This document shows positions 9,201 to 17,167 of a stretch of 64,000 nucleotides of DNA, piece after piece (the stretch's first letter is position 1; every line of letters begins with the position of its first letter). Source of the DNA: Pseudarthrobacter sp. BIM B-2242 (GTDB lineage: Bacteria; Actinomycetota; Actinomycetes; Actinomycetales; Micrococcaceae); assembly GCF_014764445.1 (NCBI RefSeq), contig NZ_CP061721.1:1860001-1924000 (forward strand), in the 5' to 3' direction. A program made the position numbers and the translations under genes. The notes under the pieces are model-generated. The model did not search any database and was not told the DNA's origin. It saw only the letters and a program-made list of their open reading frames with translations.

Positions 9201-9392
9201 CCCAAGGGGATAAGAACGGTGTCATTCCACGTCCGCTACCGGGACCATCTGTTGGCGGTGACCCTGGAACACGGTCTCCTGACCCTCTCAGCAGCTCCCG
9301 GAGATGCACCCGCCATCTGGCTGCAGGTGGGCTCCGACCGCGTCCTCCTGGGCGCCGGCGACACACGGCAGTTCACCCTCGCCCCCGGCTAG
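6243..9392 (+). CDS. beta-phosphoglucomutase-like HAD / GH65 disaccharide phosphorylase fusion
   Basis: A 1049 aa two-enzyme fusion. Residues about 14-250 are a HAD phosphatase/phosphoglucomutase (nucleophile motif FDLDGVVTDT; later KPDPAVLLEIV and VVIEDAIAGVEAA). From about 260 it is a GH65 phosphorylase: an N-terminal beta-sandwich, then an (alpha/alpha)6 barrel with the acid Glu744 in GPDEYH and a phosphate-site segment (HGSTLSRVAHA), then a small C-terminal beta domain. GH65 enzymes split trehalose, maltose, kojibiose or nigerose with phosphate to glucose and beta-glucose 1-phosphate; the fused HAD domain would convert that to glucose 6-phosphate. The exact disaccharide cannot be told from the sequence. 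It is convergent with the USP gene, 11 nt away, with no clear terminator. Confidence 0.93.
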   Translation: MAGSPTASAALSPFDAVIFDLDGVVTDTATVHEAAWKQLFDGVLKDPGISDAARKDPFSADDYLKYVDGRPREDGVKSFLASRGVTLPVGRRSDAPGELTVHGLARLKDRIFKELLGRDGVRTFPGTVDLIERLRASRIPVAVATSSRNASAVLAAAGLSGAFDLVMGGVIAAELGLPGKPDPAVLLEIVHRLGVPPARAVVIEDAIAGVEAARRGGFGLVVGIDRADRRAELEAAGADVVLTDVGQLDLGRVLTDPWRLVYEGYDPAHEGHREALTTLGNGYLAVRGAAPESRMSDIHYPGTYLAGIYNRLVSRVQDQDVEDEHMVNAPNWLVLDIRLEGSDWWSRGGLKVLRERRVLDMRRAILERDVVLEAPDGRRLGVSQRRFVSMAQPHLMGLSTSLTALGWSGTAEIRSGVDCGVTNENLPEDALLSHHHLVRLGVSDADGPVPVVEVETSQSHIRIATAVRTEIAGKDDDGGPGEEEGVYFRAWHLELHDAAPVVITRTAAVVTSRDHAISSPAVAARSVLRTAGHDFEKLLAGHEDAWGRLLGLFAIEIDGSPQVQLILNLHVFHVLQTLSPHTAEVDAGVPARGLHGEGYRGHIFWDELFVLPLLTSRMPFVARSLINYRWRRLPAAREAAAAAGLQGALFPWQSGSDGREETPLWLFNRRSGRWVPDYSHLQRHAGLAVAFNAWQYFLATQDREWLLRHGAELVLEVARLVASMAEYDREADRFHLRGIMGPDEYHTGYPDSPGAGLDDNAYTNVMAAWACAQACSIMTTLQGHDLEELQARLAVNPAEVARWSHISTRMFVPFHDGIISQFAGYEQLLELDWDHYRTAYTNIERLDLILEAEGDSTNRYRLAKQADVLMLLYVLGEMELTQFLAGLGYGVTGPQIEATVDYYLARTAHGSTLSRVAHASVLAARDPDRAWNTFREALSADLDDTQGGTTRTGIHLGAMAGTIDVVQRSFAGLRITGDALLFAPRMPKGIRTVSFHVRYRDHLLAVTLEHGLLTLSAAPGDAPAIWLQVGSDRVLLGAGDTRQFTLAPG

Positions 9393-9403
9393 CACCTGTT
9401 CGG

Positions 9404-9853
9404 TCACAATGATTTTTCCGGCTTGGGTGTGTGCACCACGAGGACGGGGCAGTGCGCGTGGTGAACACACGCAGCACTGACAGACCCGAGCAGCAGTCCT
9501 GTGAAACCGCCGTGACCGCGGCTTCCGACCACCAGCATCAGGGCGTGGCTGCTGCCATCAACCAATGACGTCCGTGCGGACCCGTGCACGAGCCTGGCAG
9601 TGACATGCCCGGGACGTTCCGCACCGAAGGCTTCCGTGAGCGCACGCTCAAGATTCTCCTCGGTTTCGCGGGCGAACCCTTCCACGCCCATCGCCAGGTA
9701 GCCTTCGTACCCCGCCGGATACTCCCAGCACGCCCAGGCTTCAAGGCGAACCCCAAGACCCATGGCCAGGCGGTTCCCCAGCCGGAGGGCCTCGACGGAA
9801 GCCGCTGAACCATCGACGCCAACGATGATCTTTTCTTCAGTGCCTTTGGCCAT
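9404..9853 (-). CDS. universal stress protein (UspA family), single domain
   Basis: A 149 aa protein. The N-terminal IIVGVDGSAASVEALR and the C-terminal ATP-binding G-2X-G-9X-G(S) motif (GSRGHGGFTGLLLGS) are intact, so it should bind ATP. The start has a GAGGAGG ribosome binding site. A DosR-type box lies 59 nt upstream, and a CATGCT hexamer 22 nt past the box fits a -10 with a roughly 25 nt leader. It closely resembles the USP at 31960 (shared VTMGIDRFEE/LAMGVEGFAR layout), so the two are probably paralogues. Confidence 0.93.
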   Translation of the reverse strand: MAKGTEEKIIVGVDGSAASVEALRLGNRLAMGLGVRLEAWACWEYPAGYEGYLAMGVEGFARETEENLERALTEAFGAERPGHVTARLVHGSARTSLVDGSSHALMLVVGSRGHGGFTGLLLGSVSAACVHHAHCPVLVVHTPKPEKSL

Positions 9854-9912
9854 GATTGCCTCCTCGCGTGCACAGCTTCCTCACAGCATGTTCCCGGCCC
9901 GTATAGACCAAC

Positions 9913-9928
9913 AGGGTCCAAGGTCACC
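9913..9928 (-). promoter_or_regulatory. DosR-type box for the USP gene
   Basis: Reads AGGGTCCAAGGTCACC on the plus strand. It lies 59 nt from the USP start, with CATGCT as a likely -10 22 nt beyond it. Confidence 0.7.
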
Positions 9929-9957
9929 ACCCCTCCCGCTCCGGCGAAGGACGCGAA

Positions 9958-9973
9958 TGACCTTTGGCCCTAG
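9958..9973 (+). promoter_or_regulatory. DosR-type box for the CtpF-like ATPase
   Basis: Reads TGACCTTTGGCCCTAG. It overlaps the TTG codon at 9964, which argues against that codon being the ATPase start. CAGCCT follows 20 nt later as a likely -10. Confidence 0.75.
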
Positions 9974-10035
9974 TCAGTGCTGCGCCGCGGGTGCAGCCTG
10001 TCAGCGGACCAGGCTTCGGCGACGATGGAGCAGCA

Positions 10036-12627
10036 GTGGCGCAACGCGAGGGTCCGCCCCCGTCGGGGCCGGACGCGACCGGTTTGACCTCCGACCGTGC
10101 CGCCGCCCTGCTGCGGGAGTCGGGGCCAAACGTTCTGCCGGCGGCGAAACCGGTGCCTCAGTGGCGCAAGCTCGTGGGCGAGCTGACGCATTTCTTTGCC
10201 CTGATGCTTTGGTGCGCCGCTGTGCTGGCTTTCGTCGGCGGGATGCCGCAGCTGGGTGCTGCAATCATCGTGGTAGTGGTGGTCAACGGGATCTTCGCCC
10301 ACATCCAGCAGGAACGCGCGCAGCACGCAACAGCTAAACTGCGCGGGCTGCTGCCGGCAGAGGTCTCTGTCCTCAGGGACGGGCACCCGCGGCGGATCCC
10401 CGCCAGCGAACTGGTCCCGGGGGACGCCGTTATCCTGACGGCGGGCGACAGGGTGCCGGCCGACGTCGTCCTGGTTCTTGGCTCAGGCTGCGCCCTGGAT
10501 GAGTCCTTGCTGACAGGCGAAAGTGACGCCGTGCCGAAAGCCGCCGGCGAGCCTGCCTGGGGCGGGACATTCCTGGTCAATGGCGAGGCAGAGGCCGTCG
10601 TGACCCGCACCGGCGCGGACACCAGGCTGGCCGGCATTGCGAAGCTGACCAGCGGGACCGTATCTCCGCCAACCCCCCTGGCCCGCGAACTGCGCAGGAT
10701 CGTCCGCCTCATAGCGGCTGTGGCACTGGCTGTCGCCGCGGTTTTCTTTGTTGTGTCGCTGCTGGTGGGCATCCCCTGGAGCGCTGCCTTCCTCTTCGCC
10801 ATCGGCGTCGCCGTTGCTTTGGTCCCCGAAGGGCTCCTGCCGACCGTGACGCTGTCCCTTGCCATGGGGGCCCAACGGATGGCGGGGCACAACGCACTGG
10901 TCCGCAACCTGGAAGCGGTGGAAACCCTGGGGTCCACGACTTTCATCTGTACCGACAAGACAGGAACCCTGACGCAGAACCGGATGAACGCCGTCGAAGT
11001 CTTCACGGCGGACGGCAGGGTAACCGTGTCCGGGGAGGGGTACGGGCCGGTAGCTGAGATCGGCGGAACCGCGGTGGCAGCCGCAACGCGGACCGCGCTC
11101 GCAGCACGCGCAGCCTCCCAGGGCCGGGCCGTCCTGCATGGCGGGGAGTGGCGCGCTGACGGTGATCCGATGGAGGCCGCCCTTGACGTCCTGGCCCGCA
11201 GGCTTGCACCAAATGCCCCGGGGATTGCGAAGCCCGCCCGGCGGTTCGCGTTTGACCCGAGGCGCCGCCGGGAGTCAGTTGTGGCCGGTACAACCCTCTT
11301 TGTCAAAGGGGCGCCGGAATCAGTGCTGCCCCTTTGCGGCGCGTCCGCGGACGCTGCGGCGGAGGAAGTTGAAGCCATGGCTTCGCGCGGGCTGCGGGTC
11401 ATAGCGGTGGCTGCGCGTGACCTGCCCGGACCTCTGCAGGACTGGCTGGAATGCCGGGCGGAGGAAGCCGAAACGGACCTTGTCCTGCTCGGGCTGATCG
11501 CCCTCCACGACCCGCCAAGGCAGGGCGTCGACGAGGTGATCCGGACCGCCCGGGACGCCGGCATCCGGATCGGCATGATCACGGGTGACCATCCGGCAAC
11601 AGCCGCCGCCATCGCCCGCGAAATCGGACTTGCCGGAACACCGGAAGTGGTTCTGGAAGGATCGCAACTGCCCGAGGACGAACAGATCCTTGGCGCCATG
11701 CTGGACCGCGACGGCATTGTGGTGAGCCGGGTCTCCCCGGAACAAAAGCTCCGCGTAGCCAGGGCCCTGCAAAGCAGGGGCCACATCGTGGCCATGACCG
11801 GTGACGGTGTCAATGACGGTCCAGCCCTCCAGGAAGCCGACATCGGGGTGGCGATGGGCCTCAGCGGAACAGACGTTGCCCGTGAAGCCTCAGACCTGGT
11901 TCTCCTGGACGACCACTTCGGCACCATCGTGGCAGCAATCGAACAGGGCCGCGCCACCTACGCCAACATTCACCGATTTCTGACCTACCACCTGACGGAC
12001 AACGTTGCCGAGCTGACGCCCTTCATCATCTGGGCACTCTCGGGCGGGCAGTTTCCCCTCGCCCTTGGCGTACTTCAGATCCTGGCCCTGGACATCGGCA
12101 CCGATCTGCTGCCCGCCCTCGCCCTCGGCGGGGAACCGCCGGGGAAGGGAGTCCTCAAGCGGCCACCGGAAAGACGCCACCTGATGGACCGCCGGCTGAT
12201 GTTCCGGGTGTTCTGCGTGCTGGGTCCGGTCGAAGCGGCGGTGTCCATGACGGCATTTTCGGTAGTGCTGTTCGCCGGCGGCTGGACGCGCGGGGACCAG
12301 CACGATGCCGGCCTGCTGATGACGGCTTCCGGCGCCGCCTTCACGGCCGTTGTTCTTGGCCAGCTGGCGAATGCCTTCGCCTGCCGAAGCGCCACCCGGC
12401 CGCCCTGGAACCAAGGCTGGTTCACGAACCGCCTGCTGCTCTGGGCGGTGCTCGCCGAAATTGGTGCCCTGACTGTGTGCCTCTTCGTTGGTCCCGTGTC
12501 CGCAGCGCTCGGGCACCTCCCGCCGCCGCCCATCGGATTCGCCCTCGCCGCGCTGGCAGTTCCTGCGGTCCTGGCCGCGGACGGGGCCCACAAGAGGCTA
12601 AGGCAGGCTGCCAACAGCGTGCGTTAG
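10036..12627 (+). CDS. P2-type cation-transporting ATPase, CtpF-like
   Basis: About 863 aa from the GTG at 10036 (GGAGC 5 nt upstream). The longest frame starts at a TTG (9964) inside a regulator box and is rejected. The order is the full P-ATPase set: actuator domain with TGES, M4 PEGL (VALVPEGLLPTVT), phosphorylation site DKTGT with Asp307, hinge TGDGVNDGPAL, and six C-terminal membrane helices. PEGL and the P2 layout fit calcium-type pumps. Mycobacterium tuberculosis CtpF, a DosR regulon member, is the obvious counterpart. The ion is inferred, not shown. Confidence 0.9.
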   Translation: MAQREGPPPSGPDATGLTSDRAAALLRESGPNVLPAAKPVPQWRKLVGELTHFFALMLWCAAVLAFVGGMPQLGAAIIVVVVVNGIFAHIQQERAQHATAKLRGLLPAEVSVLRDGHPRRIPASELVPGDAVILTAGDRVPADVVLVLGSGCALDESLLTGESDAVPKAAGEPAWGGTFLVNGEAEAVVTRTGADTRLAGIAKLTSGTVSPPTPLARELRRIVRLIAAVALAVAAVFFVVSLLVGIPWSAAFLFAIGVAVALVPEGLLPTVTLSLAMGAQRMAGHNALVRNLEAVETLGSTTFICTDKTGTLTQNRMNAVEVFTADGRVTVSGEGYGPVAEIGGTAVAAATRTALAARAASQGRAVLHGGEWRADGDPMEAALDVLARRLAPNAPGIAKPARRFAFDPRRRRESVVAGTTLFVKGAPESVLPLCGASADAAAEEVEAMASRGLRVIAVAARDLPGPLQDWLECRAEEAETDLVLLGLIALHDPPRQGVDEVIRTARDAGIRIGMITGDHPATAAAIAREIGLAGTPEVVLEGSQLPEDEQILGAMLDRDGIVVSRVSPEQKLRVARALQSRGHIVAMTGDGVNDGPALQEADIGVAMGLSGTDVAREASDLVLLDDHFGTIVAAIEQGRATYANIHRFLTYHLTDNVAELTPFIIWALSGGQFPLALGVLQILALDIGTDLLPALALGGEPPGKGVLKRPPERRHLMDRRLMFRVFCVLGPVEAAVSMTAFSVVLFAGGWTRGDQHDAGLLMTASGAAFTAVVLGQLANAFACRSATRPPWNQGWFTNRLLLWAVLAEIGALTVCLFVGPVSAALGHLPPPPIGFALAALAVPAVLAADGAHKRLRQAANSVR

Positions 12628-12654
12628 CACGGCTTGTCCCCACACGGCGTTCAC

Positions 12655-12668
12655 GGGACCAAAGACTC
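12655..12668 (+). promoter_or_regulatory. DosR-type box for ppsA-pfkA
   Basis: Reads GGGACCAAAGACTC, identical to one strand of the box at 16653. It ends 35 nt before the ppsA ATG. AAGGAT at 12692-12697 ends 6 nt before the ATG. Confidence 0.75.
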
Positions 12669-12703
12669 TGATGCCCGGGCCGCCGGCCCGGAAGGATCGA
12701 GCC

Positions 12704-15106
12704 ATGGCTGATATGACGCCGACGAACAGCAATCACGTGGTGTGGTTCGAGGACGTGGGAATGGACGACGTTCCTGCCGTCGGCGGCAAGAATGCGTCGC
12801 TGGGTGAACTGACCCGGTCGCTGATGGATGCCGGGGTCCGGGTGCCCGAGGGCTTCGCCACCACAGCCTCCGCTTACCGCACCTTTGTTGCCGCCAACGG
12901 CCTCGAACCGCGAATACGTACCTCGATCGGGCACTACCGCGAAGGCCGGGCAACCTTGCGCGAGACCGGGGAATTCATCCGGGAGCTCATCCTCGAAGGC
13001 CAGTTCCTACCCGACATCGCCGCCGCCATCAGGGACCACTACAGGGCATTGTCCGAACGCACTGGCCACGCCAGGGCCTCGGTGGCCGTACGCAGCAGCG
13101 CTGCGGCCGAAGACCTCCCGGACGCGAGCTTCGCCGGCCAGCAGGAAACGTTCCTGAACATTTCCGGGGAACGGGAACTCCTGGAGGCCTGCCGCCGGTG
13201 TTACGCCTCCCTGTTTACCGACCGGGCCATCTCCTACCGGGAAATCAAGGGGTTCGACCACCTGGAAGTAGCCCTGTCCGTAGGTGTGCAGCGGATGGTG
13301 CGCTCGGACCTGGGCGCATCCGGGGTGATGTTTTCCATCGATACGGAGTCCGGGTTCCCGCGCAGCGTCTTGATCAGCGCCGCGTGGGGGCTGGGCGAAA
13401 CCGTGGTTCAGGGAAGCATCAATCCCGATAAATACCAGGTGTTCAAGCCTTTACTGGCTGACGGGCACTTTATGCCGATCATCGAAAAGACCATGGGCAC
13501 CAAGGAACGCAAGATGGTCTACAGCCGCGGCGGGCATGCACGTACCAGGACCGTTGAAACCTCTGAGCAGGAGCGTCTTTCCTTTGTGCTCACCGACTCC
13601 GAGATTGTGACGCTAGCCCGCTGGGCAGTAGCCGTGGAGGAACACTACGGCCGCCCGATGGACATGGAGTGGGCCAGGGACGGTTCCACCGAAGAGCTCT
13701 TTATGGTGCAGGCCCGGCCGGAAACCGTCCAGGCGAGGCGCAGCGGCTCAGTCTTCAGCGTCTATCACCTCCGCGAGTCGGGCCGGCTCCTGGCGGAAGG
13801 GGCCGCAGTCGGCGAATCCATTGCGCACGGCCTCGCCTGTGTGGTGCGGGACGCCAAAGACATCGACGATTTCCGGGACGGCTCAATTCTGGTCACGCGG
13901 ATGACCGATCCTGACTGGGTGCCCATCATGCAACGCGCCGCCGGCATCGTCACCGACCACGGCGGCCCCACGAGCCACGCCGCGATCGTCAGCAGGGAAC
14001 TGGGGGTGCCCGCCGTTGTGGGTACCGGCACCGGCACCTCGGTGCTCGGTAACGGGGCACCAATTACGCTGTCGTGTGCCGGGGGAGAGAACGGGCAGGT
14101 CTACGCGGGCACGCTGGCTTTCGACGTCGAGGAGGTTGACCTCGGGACGCTGCCTGAGACGCGGACCGCCGTTATGGTCAACATCGCCAGTCCTTCCGCA
14201 GCCTTTCAGTGGTGGCGCCTGCCGGCGGCGGGCGTGGGCCTGGCGAGGATGGAATTCATCATCAGCAACCTCATCCGGATCCATCCGATGGCGCTGGTCC
14301 ACCCGGAACGGCTTACCGACCCCGGTGAGGTTGAGCGCATCAGGGAACTCGCCCACGCTTACCCCGACTTACAGGAGTACTTCGTCAACGTGCTCGCTAC
14401 GGGCATCGGAAAGATCGCGGCGCCCTACCACCCCAACCCCGTGATTGTGAGGCTGAGCGACTTCAAAAGCAACGAGTATGCCCACCTGATCGGAGGCGGC
14501 TCCTTCGAGGTTGCCGAGGAGAATCCCATGCTGGGCTTCCGCGGCGCATCGCGCTACTACAACGAGCGCTACCGGGAAGGATTCGCCCTGGAGTGCCGGG
14601 CACTGAAGCGCGTGCGCGAGGAACTCGGGTTTGCGAACGTCATCGTTATGGTTCCGTTCTGCCGGACACCCCACGAGGCGGACCTGGTGATCAAGGAAAT
14701 GGCGGACAACGGGCCGACCCGCGGCGAGAACGGACTGCAGGTGTACATGATGTGCGAGATCCCCTCCAACGTCATCCTTGCCGCGGACTTTGCCAGCCGC
14801 TTTGACGGCTTCTCCATAGGTTCCAATGACCTGACCCAGCTTGTTCTCGGCGTGGACCGGGACTCCGAGCAGTTGGCGGGGCTGTTCGATGAACGGGACG
14901 AAGCTGTCACATCGATGATTGCCCAGGTCATCGACCGGGCGCATGCAGCAGGAATCAAGGTGGGGATCTGCGGCCAGGGACCAAGCAATCACGCCGACTT
15001 CGCCCGCTTCCTCGTCAGGCAGGGCATTGACTCCATCTCCCTCAACCCGGACACCTACCTCAAGACCGTGCCGGTCATAGCCGACGCCGAGACGTCCGAG
15101 CCATGA
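12704..15106 (+). CDS. ppsA: phosphoenolpyruvate synthase (pyruvate, water dikinase)
   Basis: 800 aa starting at the ATG at 12704. The N-terminal ATP-grasp half (GGKNASLGEL; VAVRSSAAAEDLPDASFAGQQETFLN) is followed by the swivelling His domain, with catalytic His425 in GGPTSHAAI. The PEP/pyruvate-binding barrel ends in GICGQGPSNHADFARFLV. It makes PEP from pyruvate and ATP, the first step of gluconeogenesis. AAGGAT just upstream could serve as a ribosome binding site or, given the box spacing, as a -10 of a leaderless transcript. It overlaps pfkA by 4 nt. Pairing a gluconeogenic with a glycolytic enzyme in one operon is odd and suggests tuning of the PEP/fructose-bisphosphate nodes under stress. 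Confidence 0.95.
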   Translation: MADMTPTNSNHVVWFEDVGMDDVPAVGGKNASLGELTRSLMDAGVRVPEGFATTASAYRTFVAANGLEPRIRTSIGHYREGRATLRETGEFIRELILEGQFLPDIAAAIRDHYRALSERTGHARASVAVRSSAAAEDLPDASFAGQQETFLNISGERELLEACRRCYASLFTDRAISYREIKGFDHLEVALSVGVQRMVRSDLGASGVMFSIDTESGFPRSVLISAAWGLGETVVQGSINPDKYQVFKPLLADGHFMPIIEKTMGTKERKMVYSRGGHARTRTVETSEQERLSFVLTDSEIVTLARWAVAVEEHYGRPMDMEWARDGSTEELFMVQARPETVQARRSGSVFSVYHLRESGRLLAEGAAVGESIAHGLACVVRDAKDIDDFRDGSILVTRMTDPDWVPIMQRAAGIVTDHGGPTSHAAIVSRELGVPAVVGTGTGTSVLGNGAPITLSCAGGENGQVYAGTLAFDVEEVDLGTLPETRTAVMVNIASPSAAFQWWRLPAAGVGLARMEFIISNLIRIHPMALVHPERLTDPGEVERIRELAHAYPDLQEYFVNVLATGIGKIAAPYHPNPVIVRLSDFKSNEYAHLIGGGSFEVAEENPMLGFRGASRYYNERYREGFALECRALKRVREELGFANVIVMVPFCRTPHEADLVIKEMADNGPTRGENGLQVYMMCEIPSNVILAADFASRFDGFSIGSNDLTQLVLGVDRDSEQLAGLFDERDEAVTSMIAQVIDRAHAAGIKVGICGQGPSNHADFARFLVRQGIDSISLNPDTYLKTVPVIADAETSEP

Positions 15107-16128
15107 TGCGCCTCGGCATCCTGACCAGCGGCGGTGACTGCCCGGGAATTAATGCCGTGATCCGTGGTGCCGTGCTGCGGGGAGTCATAACTTACGGCTA
15201 TGAGTTTGTCGGGTTCCGCGACGGCTGGCGGGGGGTGCTTGACCGGGACCTGGTCCCGCTGCCGCGCCAGGCCGTTCGGGGGCTCGCCCGCCTGGGCGGG
15301 ACCATCCTGGGTACTTCGCGCACCAACCCGCTCAAGAACGGTGGGATAGAGACGGTGCGCAGCAGCCTTCAGGAGCTTGGCGTGGATGGTCTGGTCGCCA
15401 TCGGGGGAGAGGGCACACTGGCGGCAGCACAGGAACTGGCATACGCGGGGATTAAGGTGATCGGCGTTCCGAAAACCATCGACAACGACCTTGATGCCAC
15501 CGATGTCACGTTCGGGTTCGACACGGCAGTCCAGACGGCGACAGAGGCCATCGACAGGCTCCGCACGACCGGCGAGTCGCATCACCGCTGCATGATCGCC
15601 GAAGTAATGGGCCGGAACGCCGGCTGGATCGCCCTGCATTCGGGGATGGCGTCCGGAGCGCACGCCATTCTCATCCCGGAGCAGAGGGTTCCCTTGACGC
15701 AGGTGGCCCGGTGGGTGCAGTCCGCGCACCACCGCGGACGGGCACCACTGGTGGTGGTGGCGGAGGCCTTCGTCCCTGAAGGCCGGGAGGCGCCGTATTC
15801 GCCCCGGGGCCTGGACACTTTTGGCAGGCCCCGGCTCGGCGGGATCAGCCTGCTGCTGGAACAGGAGTTGCAGTCGATGACCGGAATCGAGACCAGGGCA
15901 ACCATCCTGGGGCACATTCAGCGAGGTGGCGCACCGACAGCTTTTGACAGGGTCCTGGCGACCCGGCTGGGGATGGCGGCCGTGGCGTCGGCAGCGGAAG
16001 GCCGGTGGGGAACCATGGTCTCCCTGCGGGGCACCAGCATTGTGAACGTCGGTTTCGAAGCTGCGCTTGGCCGGCTTAAGACCGTGCCGGAGGACCGCTA
16101 CCAGGAGGCAGCGGTCCTCTTCGGTTGA
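15103..16128 (+). CDS. pfkA: 6-phosphofructokinase (PfkA family)
   Basis: 341 aa, start overlapping the ppsA stop (ATGA). It has GGDCPGINAVIRG for nucleotide binding, GGEGT at 101-105, the catalytic PKTIDNDL at 123-130 (Asp127), and MGRNAGW for fructose 6-phosphate. In this family residue 104 separates ATP- from pyrophosphate-dependent enzymes. Here it is Gly104 (ATP-type) combined with Lys124 (common in the PPi-type lineage). The Gly104/Lys124 pair is known in actinobacterial ATP-dependent enzymes, so ATP is the likely phosphoryl donor. DosR regulons in mycobacteria also carry a phosphofructokinase, but of the unrelated PfkB family. Confidence 0.94.
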   Translation: MMRLGILTSGGDCPGINAVIRGAVLRGVITYGYEFVGFRDGWRGVLDRDLVPLPRQAVRGLARLGGTILGTSRTNPLKNGGIETVRSSLQELGVDGLVAIGGEGTLAAAQELAYAGIKVIGVPKTIDNDLDATDVTFGFDTAVQTATEAIDRLRTTGESHHRCMIAEVMGRNAGWIALHSGMASGAHAILIPEQRVPLTQVARWVQSAHHRGRAPLVVVAEAFVPEGREAPYSPRGLDTFGRPRLGGISLLLEQELQSMTGIETRATILGHIQRGGAPTAFDRVLATRLGMAAVASAAEGRWGTMVSLRGTSIVNVGFEAALGRLKTVPEDRYQEAAVLFG

Positions 16129-16143
16129 GCGGGCGGGGCGCCG

Positions 16144-16566
16144 TCAGCCCCGGGTGATTTCGATCTTCCGCGCGGGCGGCTGCTGGGCTTTCTCCGGAAC
16201 GGGAGTCCTGACCTCCAGCACGCCGTCCTTATACGAGGCGGTGATGTCATCGCCCTGGACGCCCTCAGGCAGGGCCAGCCGGCGGACGAATGAGCCGTAC
16301 CGGAACTCGGACCTGTAGCTGTTCTTTTCCTTCTGCTCAGACTGTTCCCTGCGCTCGGCCCTGATCTCCAAAGCCCCGTCAACGATGGAAACGCTGACAT
16401 CCTTCTCGGGATCGATGCCCGGCAGTTCAGCCCGGACCACCAGGGTATTGCCTTCAATTGACTCCTCGACCCGGATCCCCGAGGCCGCGGTGTCACCTTC
16501 GAACAGCCTTTCAATCATCTCGACGGGGGAGCGCCGGGTGTCAAACCATTTCATCAAATCAGCCAT
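16144..16566 (-). CDS. Hsp20 / alpha-crystallin small heat shock protein
   Basis: A 140 aa protein. The alpha-crystallin domain (about residues 35-125) carries the ELPGIDPEKDVSVSI and YGSFVRRLALPEGV signatures, and a short tail ends with the IEI motif (KIEITRG). A consensus AAGGAGG precedes the ATG. It is an ATP-independent holdase that forms oligomers. HspX/Acr, from the same family, is the best known DosR target in mycobacteria. Here the gene shares a divergent promoter with a PNPOx-like gene centred on a long palindrome that contains a DosR-type box. Confidence 0.95.
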   Translation of the reverse strand: MADLMKWFDTRRSPVEMIERLFEGDTAASGIRVEESIEGNTLVVRAELPGIDPEKDVSVSIVDGALEIRAERREQSEQKEKNSYRSEFRYGSFVRRLALPEGVQGDDITASYKDGVLEVRTPVPEKAQQPPARKIEITRG

Positions 16567-16621
16567 TGTTTGCCTCCTTGCAATGATGACCGCGCCGGAG
16601 AATGGATAGTGCCCGGCTCCT

Positions 16622-16692
16622 TAAGCCTCCGGCCACGCACCGGAGGGACCAAGAGTCTTTGGTCCCTCCGGTGGTGCGGGGATTGGAGGCTA
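16622..16692. promoter_or_regulatory. symmetric divergent promoter with a DosR-type box inside a long palindrome
   Basis: The core 16645-16666 is a near-perfect inverted repeat with arms GGGACC and GGTCCC, and it holds the box GAGTCTTTGGTCCC (16653-16666). It extends to arms CACCGGAGGGACC (16638-16650) and GGTCCCTCCGGTG (16661-16673). The outer flanks also mirror each other: TAAGCCTCC on the left, GGAGGCTA on the right. TAGGAT at 16691-16696 ends 6 nt before the PNPOx start. A GAGGCT hexamer on the other side faces Hsp20. One dimer or a pair of dimers could drive both genes. Confidence 0.75.
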
Positions 16693-16702
16693 GGATCAGT
16701 GC

Positions 16703-17167
16703 ATGAGCAACTCCACCTCAGAGTCGCACGCCGAAGTTCTCGGACCGGCTGACTGCTGGCAGTACCTGCGGTCCTCCTACATCGGGCGGCTGGCTGTGAT
16801 CAACGGTGCGGTCCCGGAGATCTTTCCGGTGAACTTTGCGGTCGTCGAAGAAACGGTGGTCTTCCGCACAGCGCCCGGCACGAAACTCCGTGCTCTCCTC
16901 AGCGGCACTGCCGTGGCCTTCGAGGTGGACGGTTTGAACCCCTACGGCACCGAAGTGTGGAGCGTTGTGGTCAAAGGGGAGCCGGGAGCCTTCAGCGGGG
17001 ATCCGGCGAGTCTGCAGGAAGCCGGACCCGACCGCGAACCGTGGCAGGCCGGCCTCAAGGAGCATCTGGTGCAGATCCACCCGGCAGAGATTTCGGGCCG
17101 GCGGTTTGCGGTGTCTCCGCGGACGCGCTGGTGGCCGCCGCAGGACTTTTCGGCCGACTGGCTCTAG
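16703..17167 (+). CDS. PNPOx-like FMN-binding protein, paralogue 1
   Basis: A 154 aa split-barrel protein of the pyridoxamine 5'-phosphate oxidase-like superfamily. Landmarks shared with three other genes in this window: CWQYL, GRLAV, PEIFPVNF, VVFRTAPGTKL, WSVVVKGE, and a C-terminal GRRF followed by RWWPP. FMN or F420 binding is a family property, and the reaction is unknown. There is no ribosome binding site; TAGGAT ends 6 nt before the ATG, so the mRNA is probably leaderless. The stop overlaps the convergent ATPase gene by 4 nt. Confidence 0.88.
   Translation: MSNSTSESHAEVLGPADCWQYLRSSYIGRLAVINGAVPEIFPVNFAVVEETVVFRTAPGTKLRALLSGTAVAFEVDGLNPYGTEVWSVVVKGEPGAFSGDPASLQEAGPDREPWQAGLKEHLVQIHPAEISGRRFAVSPRTRWWPPQDFSADWL

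Noticed and set aside
9964..10035. N-terminal extension of the CtpF-like ATPase from a TTG
   Set aside because: The TTG lies inside a DosR-type box, and a GTG with a ribosome binding site follows at 10036 at the distance expected from the predicted -10.
10158..11957. 599-codon antisense frame across the CtpF-like ATPase
   Set aside because: Ser/Arg/Thr-rich shadow of a confident P-type ATPase.
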